Assembly (NCBI RefSeq): GCF_014229095.1
Contig: NZ_JAARZC010000003.1
Span: forward strand, 62,001 to 126,000
Direction: 5' to 3'
From: Listeria cossartiae subsp. cayugensis
GTDB taxonomy: Bacteria; Bacillota; Bacilli; Lactobacillales; Listeriaceae
DNA length: 64,000 nt
Shown here: in pieces, positions 18,421 through 28,960 of the stretch
How positions within the stretch are numbered: the stretch's first letter is position 1
Layout of the letters: every line of letters begins with the position of its first letter
Program-made: the position numbers and the translations under genes
The notes under the pieces: model-generated
What the model was told of the DNA's origin: nothing
The model's input: the letters and a program-made list of their open reading frames with translations, nothing else
The model's database searches: none

Positions 18421-18494
18421 ATGTCCATTTTATTAATTGTTCACAAATAGTAATTTGTTCCCGTTTTAATATCACAAATGAGAATATTTACGCA

Positions 18495-18523
18495 TTGTAA
18501 ACAAGAACATTTGTTCGTATAAT
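18495..18523 (+). promoter_or_regulatory. SOS-controlled promoter (LexA box in the spacer)
   Basis: TTGTAA (18495-18500) and TATAAT (18518-18523) are 17 bases apart. The spacer contains AGAACATTTGTTCG (18504-18517), whose GAAC-N4-GTTC core is the Gram-positive LexA/DinR box. Repressor binding would block the promoter directly. The YolD-polymerase pair is a known SOS target in L. monocytogenes. Confidence 0.85.
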
Positions 18524-18570
18524 ATATTTAAGCAACAGCTAATTATTTGAATTATTGGAGGTGTCATCAC

Positions 18571-18912
18571 ATGAGCTACCAAGATCGCGGCATGAAGAAA
18601 TGGGGCGGTTTTTTATTGAGCGAGCATACCGAGGCAATGCAAAACGCTGAGCCAACGTTAGTATGGAAAGAAGCTATGACTACAGAATTTATCGAGAGCG
18701 TACTAGCTAGCGCGATGACACATCAGTCTATGCTTGTTATCCAGAAAAAGCCGCTAGATCCAGAAGCATTTCCCGAAAGCGATCTTATTGGTCGTATTTC
18801 AGGAGTAGAAAACAACATTATTTATATTAAAAACTCTGACGGTATTACCCCGCTTTCCTTCTCTGCTATTCGAAACGTAGAAGAAAGGAGTGTCGACAAA
18901 TGGTACAAGTAG
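18571..18912 (+). CDS. YolD-like protein
   Basis: 113-residue YolD-family protein. It begins MSYQDRGMKKWGGFLLSEH, a hallmark of the family, and its C-terminal half is a small beta-rich domain (GRISGVENNIIYIKNSDG). YolD proteins usually sit directly upstream of a Y-family polymerase of the UvrX/UmuC type and are thought to act with it, by analogy to UmuD. Here it overlaps the polymerase reading frame by 13 bp. The ATG at 18571 has GGAGG 9 bases upstream. It is under the SOS promoter. Confidence 0.88.
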   Translation: MSYQDRGMKKWGGFLLSEHTEAMQNAEPTLVWKEAMTTEFIESVLASAMTHQSMLVIQKKPLDPEAFPESDLIGRISGVENNIIYIKNSDGITPLSFSAIRNVEERSVDKWYK

Positions 18913-20181
18913 AAGATTATAGCCGTGCACCGCGCCGCGATATTTTGTGCATTGATATTAAATCGTTTTTTCGCTTCGGTTGAGTGTGTCAAACGCCGAC
19001 TGAATCCACTTGAAGCTTACTTAGTCGTCATGAGTAACGCCGAACGAGCTGGTGGCTTGGTTTTAGCCGCCACACCAAAAATGAAACAAGTGCATCATAT
19101 CAAAACCGGCTCGAGGATGTACGAGCTACCAACTTGGGACAAACGAATAATTATCGCACCCCCACGAATGAAATTATATTTAAAAGTTAACGCGATGATT
19201 CAAGCCATTTTCAGACGTTACGTTCCTGCTGAGTTTATTCACGTTTATAGTATTGATGAATGTTTTTTAGACATCACCGGGTCGCATTTGCTATTTGGTA
19301 GTACGGAGGAGATTGTTCGCAAAATCCAGCGTGACATTTTAGAGGAGTTGCGACTTTATGTCACGGTCGGGATTGGTGACAATCCGCTTCTTGCCAAACT
19401 CGCACTCGATAATGTTGCCAAAAATCGCGATGATGGGATAGCTGAATGGCGCTACGAGGATGTCCCCGAAACCATTTGGAAGATTAGGCATTTGGATGAT
19501 GTGTGCGGAATTGGTCGCCGGACTGCTGTTCGCCTGCAAAAAATGGGGATTTTTAATATGTACCAACTCAGTCAAACACCACCCCAAGTGTTAAAAAATG
19601 CGATGGGCGTAGTCGGCGAGCAACTTTATTACCACGCTCATGGGATTGATTACAGTCTTTTAAATGAAAAATATGTCCCGATTAGTAAAAGCTACGGAAA
19701 AAGCCAAATTCTTGAAAAAGACTATCACGTCCCGGCTGAGGTGGAAATTGTGATTCGCGAAATGGTTGAGGAAGTGGCTATGCGTTTGCGGCAAAATCAT
19801 GTGGATACCGCGGTTATTCATTTGAGTGTCGGATACAGCAAATACAGCATAAAAAAAGGATTCAGCCATCAAGCTAAAATCCCTCCTACAAGTAGTAGTC
19901 ATGCGCTTATTCCTTATTTCCTACAATTATTCAGACGTTACGATGAACGAGAACCGGTGCGCTCCATTGCGATTTCATGCGACAAAATCACTTTAAAAAC
20001 CGGGCTGCAACTCAATTTGTTTGAAGATGCTACCCGCACGTTGAATCACGAGCAATTAGAAATAACTGTCGATAAAATCCGCACGCGATATGGTTTTAAA
20101 TCACTTATGCACGCAAGCAGTTTGCTAAATGGAGCGACTGGGCTAAAACGGTCTGAAATGGTTGGTGGTCATAAAGGCTAG
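18900..20181 (+). pseudogene. Y-family DNA polymerase (UvrX/UmuC type), frameshifted near the N-terminus
   Basis: Error-prone translesion polymerase in which the natural frame is broken. From the ATG at 18900 the peptide runs MVQVEDYSRAPRRDILCIDI then KSFFRFG and stops. The expected KSFFASVECVKRR continues in another frame. The cause is a run of six T at about 18966-18971, where five would restore the frame. The rest is intact to 20181 and shows YSIDECFLDITG, the second acidic site motif, and helix-hairpin-helix signature VCGIGRRTAVRLQKMGI. Translation from an internal GTG at 18925 would give 418 residues but would replace the first catalytic Asp (in CIDIKSFF) with unrelated sequence, so that product should be inactive. 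Confidence 0.8.
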
Positions 20182-20182
20182 C

Positions 20183-20995
20183 TTATTCTGGTTTCACGCG
20201 GAATAAGAAATCCTGTACCATTGTCGTAAATATTTTCGGTTGTTCAATTTGCAAATTATGACCCGCAAAATCAAGGATAGCAAACGATGCATGTGGATAT
20301 TTTTCTAGCAAAGTAAGTCCGTCCGCATATCCTACATGGTCATCTTGCCGACCAAATAAGAATAATGCCGGCACATCAAATTGCGCTTTTTCATCCGGAT
20401 CAAAGCTCAGCGCATAGTTCGCAGATAATCGGTTCAAAAATTCACCGTCCGCATTAATCATCCCAGCCATCACTTCCGACAAGAAACGATTCCAATTTCG
20501 CGCCGTTAAAATGACACCACTTTTCGAAAAGTAGGCGCGGTCTTCTTTAGACAGCGTACTTACAAATGTCTCATCTTGATACAAGACTTTTTGTTCAGGC
20601 AAGGTTCTTCGTTCTTTTTCCGGATAGATTACCGGACAAATAAGTAAGACACCAAGCACTCTATCCGGTATTTTCGCTGCGATTCCGCGAGCCAAATAAC
20701 CACCATACGATTCCCCGGCGAGTACAAATTGCTCGCCCGGAATGACTGCTTCAATAAATTCTAATAAAAGTGTGAGCACATGGTCGGCGTTTTGGATCGA
20801 GTCGTAATTCTCGGTTTTTCCCATTCCCGGTAAATCCAGGTAAATGCGCGAAAACGGGCTTTCCTTATCGAACACTGGCTCCATACAACCAATCATTAAC
20901 TGCGAATCTGGCGCGAAGCCATGAATCATTATAATGGGTATTCCTTCACCATATTTTTCATAATAAACGTCTACGCTACGGATTGTTTTATGCAT
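20183..20995 (-). CDS. Alpha/beta-hydrolase
   Basis: 270-residue alpha/beta-hydrolase. MIHGFAPDSQ provides the oxyanion-hole HG, AGESYGGYLARG is the nucleophile elbow (GESYG, Ser near residue 94), and GHNLQIEQP near the C-terminus supplies the catalytic His; an Asp lies in LFGRQDDHVG. This gives a full Ser-Asp-His triad. Substrate unknown (esterase, lipase or peptidase-like). It is convergent with the polymerase gene with one base between stops and no terminator seen, and follows kdpE by 37 bp, so kdp transcripts may run into it. Confidence 0.88.
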   Translation of the reverse strand: MHKTIRSVDVYYEKYGEGIPIIMIHGFAPDSQLMIGCMEPVFDKESPFSRIYLDLPGMGKTENYDSIQNADHVLTLLLEFIEAVIPGEQFVLAGESYGGYLARGIAAKIPDRVLGVLLICPVIYPEKERRTLPEQKVLYQDETFVSTLSKEDRAYFSKSGVILTARNWNRFLSEVMAGMINADGEFLNRLSANYALSFDPDEKAQFDVPALFLFGRQDDHVGYADGLTLLEKYPHASFAILDFAGHNLQIEQPKIFTTMVQDFLFRVKPE

Positions 20996-21032
20996 CTTAA
21001 TTCCTCCTGGCGTTTACTTTTATCATAACATA

Positions 21033-21728
21033 TTATTCTTCCGCCATCCGGTACCCAACCCCTACTTCTGTCAAAATGTAAGCAGGTTCGGCAGGATTTT
21101 TTTCGATTTTGCGCCTGATATTACTCATGTTGACCCGGAGTGCTTGATTTTCACTTGAATAAGGTCCCCAAATTTCACGAATAATAAAATCGTGCGTGAG
21201 AACTTTCCCAGCATGGCGCGCTAACAAGAGTAAAATTTTATATTCGATTGGTGTAAAATGAATTTCCGTGTCACCCATTTTGACAAGTCGGCGGTCGTCA
21301 TCGATATACAGGTTTTGAATTTGAATTACGTGGTCATTTGGCGTTTCTTTGCTGCTCGGTTGAATATGCCGCAGTGCAGTCCGAATGCGCGCCAGTAGTT
21401 CTGATGTACCAAATGGCTTCGTAATATAATCATCTGCGCCAAGGTCAAGTGCAGTCACTTTTTCTCGTTCATGATCGCGCGCGGATACAACGATAATCGG
21501 CACTTTGGACCAAACGCGAATAGCCCGAAGCACGTCTAGTCCTTCCATATCTGGCAAACCGAGGTCAAGCAATACCACATCAGGTGAATGGCTAGCCGTC
21601 TGTTCCAACGCTTCTTTGCCATTCGTTGCTTTAATTACCGCATAATCGCTAGCCGTCAACACAGCCGTGATAAAATTACTAATGCCATCTTCATCCTCCA
21701 CAATTAGCACAAGTCGCTTGCTGTTCAT
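21033..21728 (-). CDS. kdpE: Response regulator KdpE
   Basis: 231-residue OmpR-type regulator. The receiver domain has the acidic pair in IVEDEDGI, the phosphorylated Asp in VVLLDLGLPDMEG and the switch Lys in DYITKPFG. The C-terminal winged helix (about 130-230) ends with ILTEVGVGYRM. It overlaps kdpD by 4 bp. The pair activates kdpFABC at low potassium or high ionic stress. Two direct repeats upstream of kdpF are candidate binding sites. Confidence 0.95.
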   Translation of the reverse strand: MNSKRLVLIVEDEDGISNFITAVLTASDYAVIKATNGKEALEQTASHSPDVVLLDLGLPDMEGLDVLRAIRVWSKVPIIVVSARDHEREKVTALDLGADDYITKPFGTSELLARIRTALRHIQPSSKETPNDHVIQIQNLYIDDDRRLVKMGDTEIHFTPIEYKILLLLARHAGKVLTHDFIIREIWGPYSSENQALRVNMSNIRRKIEKNPAEPAYILTEVGVGYRMAEE

Positions 21729-24415
21729 TTTCCATCTCCTCCATCTAATGGCAAAGTGAACCAGAATGTCGCCCCGCCATGTTCGTTATTTTTTGCTTCT
21801 AAAGTCCCATTATGTGCCCGAATAATCGACATACAAATCGATAAACCGAGCCCCAAACCACGAGACATATCCGAACGTTCTCTCGCTTCTACCGCAAACG
21901 TATCAAATAAATCAGGCAAACGATTTTCCGGTATTCCTTTTCCATTATCACGCACACTGAAAATAGCACTTTGCTTCGTTTTCGTCACGTCTACCCACAC
22001 TTCCGCAGCAGGGCCACCGTGACGTAGCGCATTTTCCATCAAATTAATAAGCACTTGCTCAATGAGCGTGCCGTCCATCGGAACCATTAGCAAATCGCGC
22101 GGTACTTTAACATGGATAGTTCGGTCTGTAAAACGTTTTTTAATACGTCCAACTGCTTCGCCAACAATCTCTTCCACAGCTTCGGGCGCTCGTTCCAAAC
22201 TGACTAAACCTTCGCTAATTCGCGTGACAGAAAGTAGATTTTCGACCATCCGAATGAGCCAACCAGAGTCATCTTTAATACCTTTAATTAAGTTTCGCTC
22301 AGTCTCTTTATCTAGTTCGGTTTCTTTTTCAAGCAAAGCCGAACTTGCGCCAATGATGCCAGTAAGTGGTGTTCTTAAATCATGCGAAATTGCCCGTAGT
22401 AAATTACTTCTCATTTTTTCTTTCGCTGATTCGATGACGATTTGACGCTGTTCTTCTGATAAATATTGCCGCTCTAAAGCCAGTGCAACTTGCGAACTAA
22501 TCATCCGTAAAAATATCCGGTTATCTTGTGTGAGTGGGCCTTCTTCCGCCGAGCAAGAAACCCCAATGACACCAAGCACTTTCCCTTGCGACATCACTGG
22601 CATGTAATAACCAAATGCGCCCATTAGCGTATCCGTTCCAGCGCCCGCCCTTTTTTTATTTTTAAAAACCCAATGCGCGACAGCTTCCTCATCAGCACCA
22701 AGAAGCGCGTTCGCATCCTCTTTCCCTTCCGCTTGAACGAAAATCCCTTCGTTACTTTTGGCTGGGTCAGATGAATAGAAAATCACGGAACGACCAAATA
22801 AATGCAAAATATATTCATTGGTTAAATCGATAATTCCTTTTAAATTCCGGGTTACTAACAGCTGTTTATTGATTTCATAAAGCACTTCGGTTCGACGCTC
22901 CCGCTCAACGGCAAGGCTCGCTTGTGTTTTAATCCGGACGGTTAGCGCACTCGTAATCAAAGCCACTAAGAGCATAATTCCAAAAGTTACCGGATAACCC
23001 GCTTGAATCGTATTAAATGTATAAAGCGGCGACGTGAAAAAGAAATTAAATAACATGACGCCAATGATGGAGCCGAGGACTCCGTAAACATAGCCACTTG
23101 TTACTCGAGAAATTATTAAAACGGACAAAATATATACCATAATAACGTTCTGATCGCCGATGCCGAATTCACTTAAGCCAACACATATCGCTGTCGCCAG
23201 CGTAAGTAGCAAGACCATTTTCGCCATATCGTGCCACGTTAGGAAGCTTTTAAAACGGACTTTCATTCGGCGTTTTTTCGTCTCAGGCTGGCTGGAAGGG
23301 ATAATATGCATATCGACATTATCGAGATGTGTAATTAGCTGGTCTTCAAAATCATCCTCAAATAAAGACCGCAGCCCCATGCGACGGCGCGATTTACCAA
23401 CAACAATATTCGTCACCCCAGTCAAACGGGCATATTCGGCTACGGTTTCTGCAATATCGTGTCCAGCGAGTGTGACAATTTCTGCACCAAGCCGTTCAGC
23501 TAGTTCCATCGTTTCACGCAAACATTTTTTCTCCGCTTTGGTCATATAATCATTTTCTTCATTTTCAATATAAAGAGCAGTCCATGGTGCGCGGAAAGCT
23601 TCAGCAGTGCGCGCTGTCCAGCGAATTAGTTTCGCAGATGATGGGGACGTCCCGATGCAGACGAGCCACTTACTACTTGCGCGCTTTTCTGGATAAATGC
23701 CGGTCTGGTCGTATTCATGACTAATTCGGTCCGCCGCTTTTCGCATCGCAATTTCGCGTAACAATTTCAAATTTTCTCTAGTGAAAAAGTTCTGCATGGC
23801 GGTGCGAGCTCGTTCTGGTTGATAAATTTTGCCTTGTTCAAGTCGTTTTAAAAGTTCATCTGGTTCGATATCGATTAACTTTACACGGTCCGCTTCATCA
23901 AAAACATAATCCGGAATGGTTTCACGGACAGCCACTTTGGTGATGCCTTCCACGATGTCATTCAAGCTTTCGATATGCTGCACATTTACCGTTGTGTACA
24001 CATCGATTCCCGCTTGAAGCAACTCTTCCACATCTTGAAAACGTTTCTTATTACGCACGCCAGCAGCATTCGTATGTGCGAGCTCGTCTACCAAAATTAG
24101 TTCTGGTTTCCGTTTCAACGCTTCGTCCAAATCGAATTCTTTGAGCGCAATGTTTTTATGGTTGATTGCTTTAGGTGGAATAACTGGGATTCCAACTAAC
24201 ATTCTCAGCGTTTCTTCCCGAGCATGAGGTTCAATATAACCAGCAACAACATCGACACCGGCTGCTAGTTGATCTTTGGCATCACTTAACATCGCGTACG
24301 TTTTCCCAACACCTGCTGCAAAGCCAAAATATATTTTTAATTTACCTACCGATGAATCTGTTTCTTCTTGCAAATTCACTAGTAGCGCATCCGGACTTGG
24401 ACGATTCGTTTCCAT
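21725..24415 (-). CDS. kdpD: Sensor histidine kinase KdpD
   Basis: 896-residue potassium sensor kinase of full E. coli-like length. N-terminal KdpD domain has Walker A at residues 31-40 (GFAAGVGKTY) and LVDELAHTN as the Walker B-like motif. A universal-stress-like domain follows (about 245-370), then four closely spaced membrane segments (about 395-490), a GAF domain, and the kinase core with the phospho-acceptor His in AISHDLRTPLTG, N-box ENALRHGG and G-boxes DNGKGIP and GLGLGLSI. It phosphorylates KdpE. In other Firmicutes the USP domain of KdpD can bind c-di-AMP; here it is plausible and unproven. It lies 18 bp downstream of kdpC. Confidence 0.96.
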   Translation of the reverse strand: METNRPSPDALLVNLQEETDSSVGKLKIYFGFAAGVGKTYAMLSDAKDQLAAGVDVVAGYIEPHAREETLRMLVGIPVIPPKAINHKNIALKEFDLDEALKRKPELILVDELAHTNAAGVRNKKRFQDVEELLQAGIDVYTTVNVQHIESLNDIVEGITKVAVRETIPDYVFDEADRVKLIDIEPDELLKRLEQGKIYQPERARTAMQNFFTRENLKLLREIAMRKAADRISHEYDQTGIYPEKRASSKWLVCIGTSPSSAKLIRWTARTAEAFRAPWTALYIENEENDYMTKAEKKCLRETMELAERLGAEIVTLAGHDIAETVAEYARLTGVTNIVVGKSRRRMGLRSLFEDDFEDQLITHLDNVDMHIIPSSQPETKKRRMKVRFKSFLTWHDMAKMVLLLTLATAICVGLSEFGIGDQNVIMVYILSVLIISRVTSGYVYGVLGSIIGVMLFNFFFTSPLYTFNTIQAGYPVTFGIMLLVALITSALTVRIKTQASLAVERERRTEVLYEINKQLLVTRNLKGIIDLTNEYILHLFGRSVIFYSSDPAKSNEGIFVQAEGKEDANALLGADEEAVAHWVFKNKKRAGAGTDTLMGAFGYYMPVMSQGKVLGVIGVSCSAEEGPLTQDNRIFLRMISSQVALALERQYLSEEQRQIVIESAKEKMRSNLLRAISHDLRTPLTGIIGASSALLEKETELDKETERNLIKGIKDDSGWLIRMVENLLSVTRISEGLVSLERAPEAVEEIVGEAVGRIKKRFTDRTIHVKVPRDLLMVPMDGTLIEQVLINLMENALRHGGPAAEVWVDVTKTKQSAIFSVRDNGKGIPENRLPDLFDTFAVEARERSDMSRGLGLGLSICMSIIRAHNGTLEAKNNEHGGATFWFTLPLDGGDGK

Positions 24416-24433
24416 ATTCTCGCCTCCAACTAC

Positions 24434-25006
24434 CTACATTTTCAAACTATCTAATGCCAAATTGACTTGTAAAACGTTCACAGTCGGCTCACCCCAAAAA
24501 CCTAATAATCGCGAATTTGTGTTGTCCGCAATAATTTCTTTAACTACTTTGGTGGAAATCCCGCGTTCTCTTGAAATCCGGTCTACTTGGTATGCTGCCG
24601 CTGCCTCGGAAATATCTGGATCCACACCACTTGCTGATGCGGTCACGAGATCCATTGGAATAACTCGGTTGTTGGTTGGATCTAGTTTGTGCCACCAAGC
24701 AATCCGTTTTTCTACTAATTGTTTTTGTTCTTCGCTTGTCGGGTTCAAGTTGGTCGCCGCACCGTCACTTGCCGCCCGTCCAATCAAGTACTCTGGCTTC
24801 GTAAACGTTTGGCCAATTTCAGCAGAACCATATTTTCCAGTTGAGCCATCTGCTAACTTTTCTTCTATTATACTGCCATTTGCTTTGTCGTGGAAAGCTG
24901 CACCTGCAATAATCGTGACAACACCCGGATAAACCACGCCACACACCAATGTCAAAAGTAGAAATCCAACAACTGCCGGCTTCCAAATTTTCATAAATCT
25001 TTTCAT
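24434..25006 (-). CDS. kdpC: Potassium-transporting ATPase subunit KdpC
   Basis: Small single-span subunit of the KdpFABC potassium pump that raises ATP affinity of KdpB. The product is 190 residues, the usual length, with one N-terminal membrane helix (VVGFLLLTLVCGVVYPGVVT) and the conserved SASGVDPDISEAAA segment. The ATG at 25006 has a GGGGGAG site upstream. Gene order F-A-B-C-D-E is intact. Confidence 0.95.
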   Translation of the reverse strand: MKRFMKIWKPAVVGFLLLTLVCGVVYPGVVTIIAGAAFHDKANGSIIEEKLADGSTGKYGSAEIGQTFTKPEYLIGRAASDGAATNLNPTSEEQKQLVEKRIAWWHKLDPTNNRVIPMDLVTASASGVDPDISEAAAAYQVDRISRERGISTKVVKEIIADNTNSRLLGFWGEPTVNVLQVNLALDSLKM

Positions 25007-25020
25007 GTTTTCTCCCCCTC

Positions 25021-27066
25021 TCAAACGATTCCCAGAACAGTTAACAGCATATCAATCAATTTAATCGCGATAAATGGAGCAATCAATCCGCCCAGCCCAT
25101 ATATCAACATGTTGCGGCTGAGTAATTTCCCCGCCGGCATCTCGCGGTATTTCACGCCTTTTAACGATAACGGAATGAGGGCAATGATAATCACCGCATT
25201 GTAAATAATCGCGGATAAAATTGCACTCGTCGGACTTGTTAATCCCATTAAATTAAGCGCCTCAAGCTGTGGAAAAATCCCGTAAAAAAGCACCGGAATA
25301 ATCGCAAAGTATTTAGCTAAATCATTCGCAACACTAAACGTAGTCAGCGCGCCACGCGTCATTAAAAGTTGTTTGCCAATCCGCACAATATCAATTAATT
25401 TTGTTGGGCTAGAATCAAGGTCAACCATATTCCCAGCTTCTTTTGCAGCTTGCGTTCCCGTATTCATCGCCACAGCCACATCGGCTTGTGCAAGCGCTGG
25501 TGCATCATTCGTCCCGTCACCTGTCATCGCAACTAAATGGCCTTCCCGTTGATATTCGCGAATTAATTCCAATTTGGCTTCAGGAGTTGCTTCTGCTAGA
25601 AAATCATCGACTCCTGCTTCCGCCGCAATTGCAGCCGCCGTCATCGGATTATCCCCTGTAATCATGATTGTTTTAATACCCATTTTTCGTAAATCGAGAA
25701 AACGTTCTTTCACACCATTTTTCACAATATCTTTTAAATAAATCACGCCTAGCACTTGGTTGTTTCGAACGACGACAAGTGGCGTTCCACCAGCGCCAGC
25801 AACTTTACTAACAATCGCGTCACACTCTTTCGGATACGTTCCGCCATTCGCCGTTACATAAGCACGGACCGCATCTGCTGCGCCTTTTCGAATCGTATTT
25901 TCTTGATAATCAATCCCGCTCATTCGTGTGTTTGCAGTAAAAGGAACAAATTCTGCGTGCATTTCAGCAAAATCTCGACCGCGAATATCAAAGCGTTCTT
26001 TCGCCAAAACAACAATACTGCGACCTTCCGCCGTTTCATCCGCAATCGATGAAAGTTGTGCCGCATCCGCCAGTTCTTGTTCTGTCACACCATCCACTGG
26101 CAAAAATTCGCTCGCTTTCCGATTTCCCAGTGTAATTGTCCCGGTTTTATCAAGCAAAAGCACGTCCACATCTCCAGCCGCCTCAATCGCACGACCACTC
26201 ATCGCCAAAACATTCGCTTGATTTAAACGGCTCATCCCAGCAATCCCAATCGATGAAAGTAACGCGCCGATAGTAGTTGGCGCCAAACAAACGAGCAAAG
26301 CAATCACATTCGTAATCGAAATCGCCGAGCCAGCACCCGCCTGTTTACTCGCAAATTCAGTAAATGGTAAAAGTGTCGCTGAAACCGCCAGAAAAATAAT
26401 CGAAAGCGTCACAAGCAAAATCTGCAAAGCGATTTCATTTGGCGTTTTTTTCCGCGAAGCCCCTTCCACCATCGCAATCATTTTATCTAAGAAACTTTCC
26501 CCAGAAACCGCAGTTATCCGAATAACAAGCCAGTCAGAAACAAGTGTAGTCCCGCCAGTCACAGCGCTTCTATCCCCACCAGACTCACGAATCACCGGCG
26601 CGGATTCCCCAGTTATCGCACTTTCATCAACCGACGCCGCGCCTTCAATAACCTCACCATCCATCGGAATCTGCTCATTCGCAAGCACAAACACAATATC
26701 GCCTTTTTTCAAATCATTCGAAGCTACCTCAACGACATCAGATTTATCCTCTATCTTTTTCAACTTCCGAGCTAAAACGTCTTTTCGAGCCATTTTCAAA
26801 CTATCCGCCTGCGCTCGACCACGACCTTCCGCAATCGCCTCCGCAAAATTCGCAAATAACACCGTAAACCATAAAATCAGCGCAATCGCGAGTGTATATC
26901 CTAACTTCTCATCTGAAATCCCAAAAAAACCAAGAAAATAAAGGCTCGTTGCCAAAATCGCACCGACATAAACAAGTAGCATGACCGGGTTTTTCACTTG
27001 TAGTTTAGGAGACAGTTTTTTCATCGACTGAATCAGCGAATCTTTCCAAATACCTTTTTCCATCAT
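25021..27066 (-). CDS. kdpB: Potassium-transporting P-type ATPase subunit KdpB
   Basis: Energising subunit of the Kdp pump, 681 residues. All P-type motifs are visible: [10 protein letters not shown] (actuator), [10 protein letters not shown] (phosphorylated Asp), [17 protein letters not shown] and [17 protein letters not shown]. Seven membrane segments are expected. I place the start at the ATG 27066 (GAGGTGA upstream); two ATG codons at 27066-27072 cannot be separated with certainty. It begins a few bases after the kdpA stop. Confidence 0.96.
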   Translation of the reverse strand: MMEKGIWKDSLIQSMKKLSPKLQVKNPVMLLVYVGAILATSLYFLGFFGISDEKLGYTLAIALILWFTVLFANFAEAIAEGRGRAQADSLKMARKDVLARKLKKIEDKSDVVEVASNDLKKGDIVFVLANEQIPMDGEVIEGAASVDESAITGESAPVIRESGGDRSAVTGGTTLVSDWLVIRITAVSGESFLDKMIAMVEGASRKKTPNEIALQILLVTLSIIFLAVSATLLPFTEFASKQAGAGSAISITNVIALLVCLAPTTIGALLSSIGIAGMSRLNQANVLAMSGRAIEAAGDVDVLLLDKTGTITLGNRKASEFLPVDGVTEQELADAAQLSSIADETAEGRSIVVLAKERFDIRGRDFAEMHAEFVPFTANTRMSGIDYQENTIRKGAADAVRAYVTANGGTYPKECDAIVSKVAGAGGTPLVVVRNNQVLGVIYLKDIVKNGVKERFLDLRKMGIKTIMITGDNPMTAAAIAAEAGVDDFLAEATPEAKLELIREYQREGHLVAMTGDGTNDAPALAQADVAVAMNTGTQAAKEAGNMVDLDSSPTKLIDIVRIGKQLLMTRGALTTFSVANDLAKYFAIIPVLFYGIFPQLEALNLMGLTSPTSAILSAIIYNAVIIIALIPLSLKGVKYREMPAGKLLSRNMLIYGLGGLIAPFIAIKLIDMLLTVLGIV

Positions 27067-27077
27067 TTCCATTCACC

Positions 27078-28763
27078 TCATTTGAAAGTTGTAAAGAAGT
27101 CCGCAATCGGTCCAAGTGCAAGCGCCGGCAAGAAACTAAGTGCGCCAACAAGCACCACAACGCCAATTAAAAGACCAACAAACATGCCATTTTTCGTCGA
27201 TAACGTCCCGCTGCTCGCTGCAACCGGACTCTTACCCGCCATATTTTGCGCCAAGTAAAGCGCCGCAACTAGCGGAATAAAACGAGCAAGTAACATCATT
27301 ACTGCGCCGACCATATTTGTAAACGTCGTGTCTGCCGCAAATCCCGCAAAAGCACTACCGTTATTATTGCCCATCGAAGTAAACGCATAGAGCACCTCAG
27401 AGAAACCATGCGCCCCACTCGCCGAAACCGAAGCTTGCACACTCGGCATCATCACCGCAACCGCCGTACCAAACAACGTCAACAGTGGAGGAACTAAAAT
27501 AAGCAAACAAACCATTTTCATATCATAAGGTTCAATTTTCTTCCCTAAATATTCCGGCGTCCGCCCAACCAAAAGCCCCGCGATAAACACCGTCAAAATA
27601 ATAAAGCCAATCATGCCATAAAGCCCACTACCAACTCCGCCAAAAATGACCTCGCCAAGCTGCATAAAGAACATTGGCACAAGCCCACCAAGCGGGGTCA
27701 AACTATCATGCATCGCGTTCACCGCTCCATTTGAAGCTGCCGTCGTTGAAGCCGCGAAAAGCGACGATCCTCCAACTCCAAAACGTACCTCTTTCCCTTC
27801 CATGCTGCCAGAAGTCGCAACACCTTGGTAACTCGGTCCCGCAAATTGTTCGGAAACAGTAATCGCCACGACCCCAACAACAAAAACAATTAACATCGCT
27901 GTCATAATTGCGCGCCCTTGCTTACTATCTTTCACCGCGCGCCCAAACATCACAACAAGCGCCACCGGAATAAGTAAAATCGCCAACATCTCGATTAAAT
28001 TAGTAAAACTAGATGGATTTTCAAACGGAAAAGCAGAATTCGCTCCGAAAAAGCCACCACCATTTGTACCTAGTTGCTTAATAGCTATTTGACTAGCAGC
28101 CGGCCCAAGCGGAATCAATTGTTTTGCGCCACTTTCAAGCGTTTCCACAACCGAATAATCTGCAAATGATTGCACCACCCCTTGCGACACCAAAACTAGC
28201 GCCAATACAAGCGAAAGCGGCAACAAAATATAAAGCGTCACCCGAAATAAATCTTGCCAAAAATTCCCCACCGTTTTCTGTTTCTTCCATATAAAGCCGC
28301 GAATTACTGCAAATAAAACCGCAATCCCAGTAGCTGCCGAAACAAAGTTCTGTACCGTTAAGCCAATTGACTGCGAAAAATAAGATAACGCCGTCTCACC
28401 AGAATAAGCTTGCCAGTTCGTATTCGACACAAAACTTGCCGCCGTATTAAACGCCAAACTAAAGCTAAGCCCCTTCATACCTTCTGGATTAAGTGGTAAA
28501 AATCCTTGTAACATTAGCACAGCCATCACAAATATAAAGCCAACCGCACTAAAAGCAAGCACCGAAACTGCATAACGTTTCGCCGACATCCCAGCTTCAC
28601 TTACACCCATCAACCGATAACCAAACCGTTCAACCGGTTCCAGCACCCTTGACAAAAACACCTTCTCACCACTCATCACTTTATACATATAAATCCCGAG
28701 CGGCACTGCTAAAACTAACAACAATACAACAAAAAACACATCTTGCATCACGATATACTTCAT
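27078..28763 (-). CDS. kdpA: Potassium-transporting ATPase subunit KdpA
   Basis: Potassium-conducting membrane subunit, 561 residues with about ten membrane segments and four selectivity-filter-like loops ([45 protein letters not shown] and [15 protein letters not shown]). These are the standard filters of the SKT superfamily. Its ATG overlaps the kdpF stop (ATGA), indicating coupled translation. Confidence 0.97.
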   Translation of the reverse strand: MKYIVMQDVFFVVLLLVLAVPLGIYMYKVMSGEKVFLSRVLEPVERFGYRLMGVSEAGMSAKRYAVSVLAFSAVGFIFVMAVLMLQGFLPLNPEGMKGLSFSLAFNTAASFVSNTNWQAYSGETALSYFSQSIGLTVQNFVSAATGIAVLFAVIRGFIWKKQKTVGNFWQDLFRVTLYILLPLSLVLALVLVSQGVVQSFADYSVVETLESGAKQLIPLGPAASQIAIKQLGTNGGGFFGANSAFPFENPSSFTNLIEMLAILLIPVALVVMFGRAVKDSKQGRAIMTAMLIVFVVGVVAITVSEQFAGPSYQGVATSGSMEGKEVRFGVGGSSLFAASTTAASNGAVNAMHDSLTPLGGLVPMFFMQLGEVIFGGVGSGLYGMIGFIILTVFIAGLLVGRTPEYLGKKIEPYDMKMVCLLILVPPLLTLFGTAVAVMMPSVQASVSASGAHGFSEVLYAFTSMGNNNGSAFAGFAADTTFTNMVGAVMMLLARFIPLVAALYLAQNMAGKSPVAASSGTLSTKNGMFVGLLIGVVVLVGALSFLPALALGPIADFFTTFK

Positions 28764-28849
28764 AAATCTTCACCTCTAAACAACACATAAAATAAATACA
28801 CCAACAAAGCTAAACCGATGATTCCAGCAACTACTAGAACAACACCCAT
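28760..28849 (-). CDS. kdpF: KdpF, small stabilising subunit of the Kdp pump
   Basis: 29-residue hydrophobic peptide starting [20 protein letters not shown], one membrane helix with a short polar tail ending FRGEDL. The ATG at 28849 has a GGGGTGA site upstream, and the stop overlaps the kdpA start by 4 bp. Size, composition and position directly before kdpA identify KdpF, which stabilises the KdpABC complex. It is often missed because of its length. Confidence 0.9.
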   Translation of the reverse strand: MGVVLVVAGIIGLALLVYLFYVLFRGEDL

Positions 28850-28902
28850 TTTCCGTTCACCCCTTCACCGTACTCTTTCCACCACTAATCCTAACAACAA
28901 AT

Positions 28903-28943
28903 GCATAAAGACAGTGTTAAGATTCTCAAGACCCGCATAAAGA
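28903..28943 (-). promoter_or_regulatory. Direct repeats upstream of kdp, candidate KdpE sites
   Basis: The 9-mer TCTTTATGC occurs twice on the minus strand (28903-28911 and 28935-28943), with starts 32 bp apart, about three DNA turns, 55-95 bp upstream of kdpF. Spaced direct repeats are typical of OmpR-type regulators, so these are candidate KdpE binding sites. Assignment is inference. Confidence 0.45.
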
Positions 28944-28960
28944 TTCCGTTAATATTCCAA

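Noticed and set aside
18960-18975. Programmed ribosomal frameshift in the Y-family polymerase
   Set aside because: There is a T run but no evident stimulatory stem or Shine-Dalgarno-like element, and this family is not known to use frameshifting; a mutation or sequencing error is simpler.
22062-22445. 127-codon plus-strand frame opposite kdpD, and the similar frame at 23160-23549
   Set aside because: Both are shadows of kdpD, Ser-rich by antisense composition, with no ribosome binding site.
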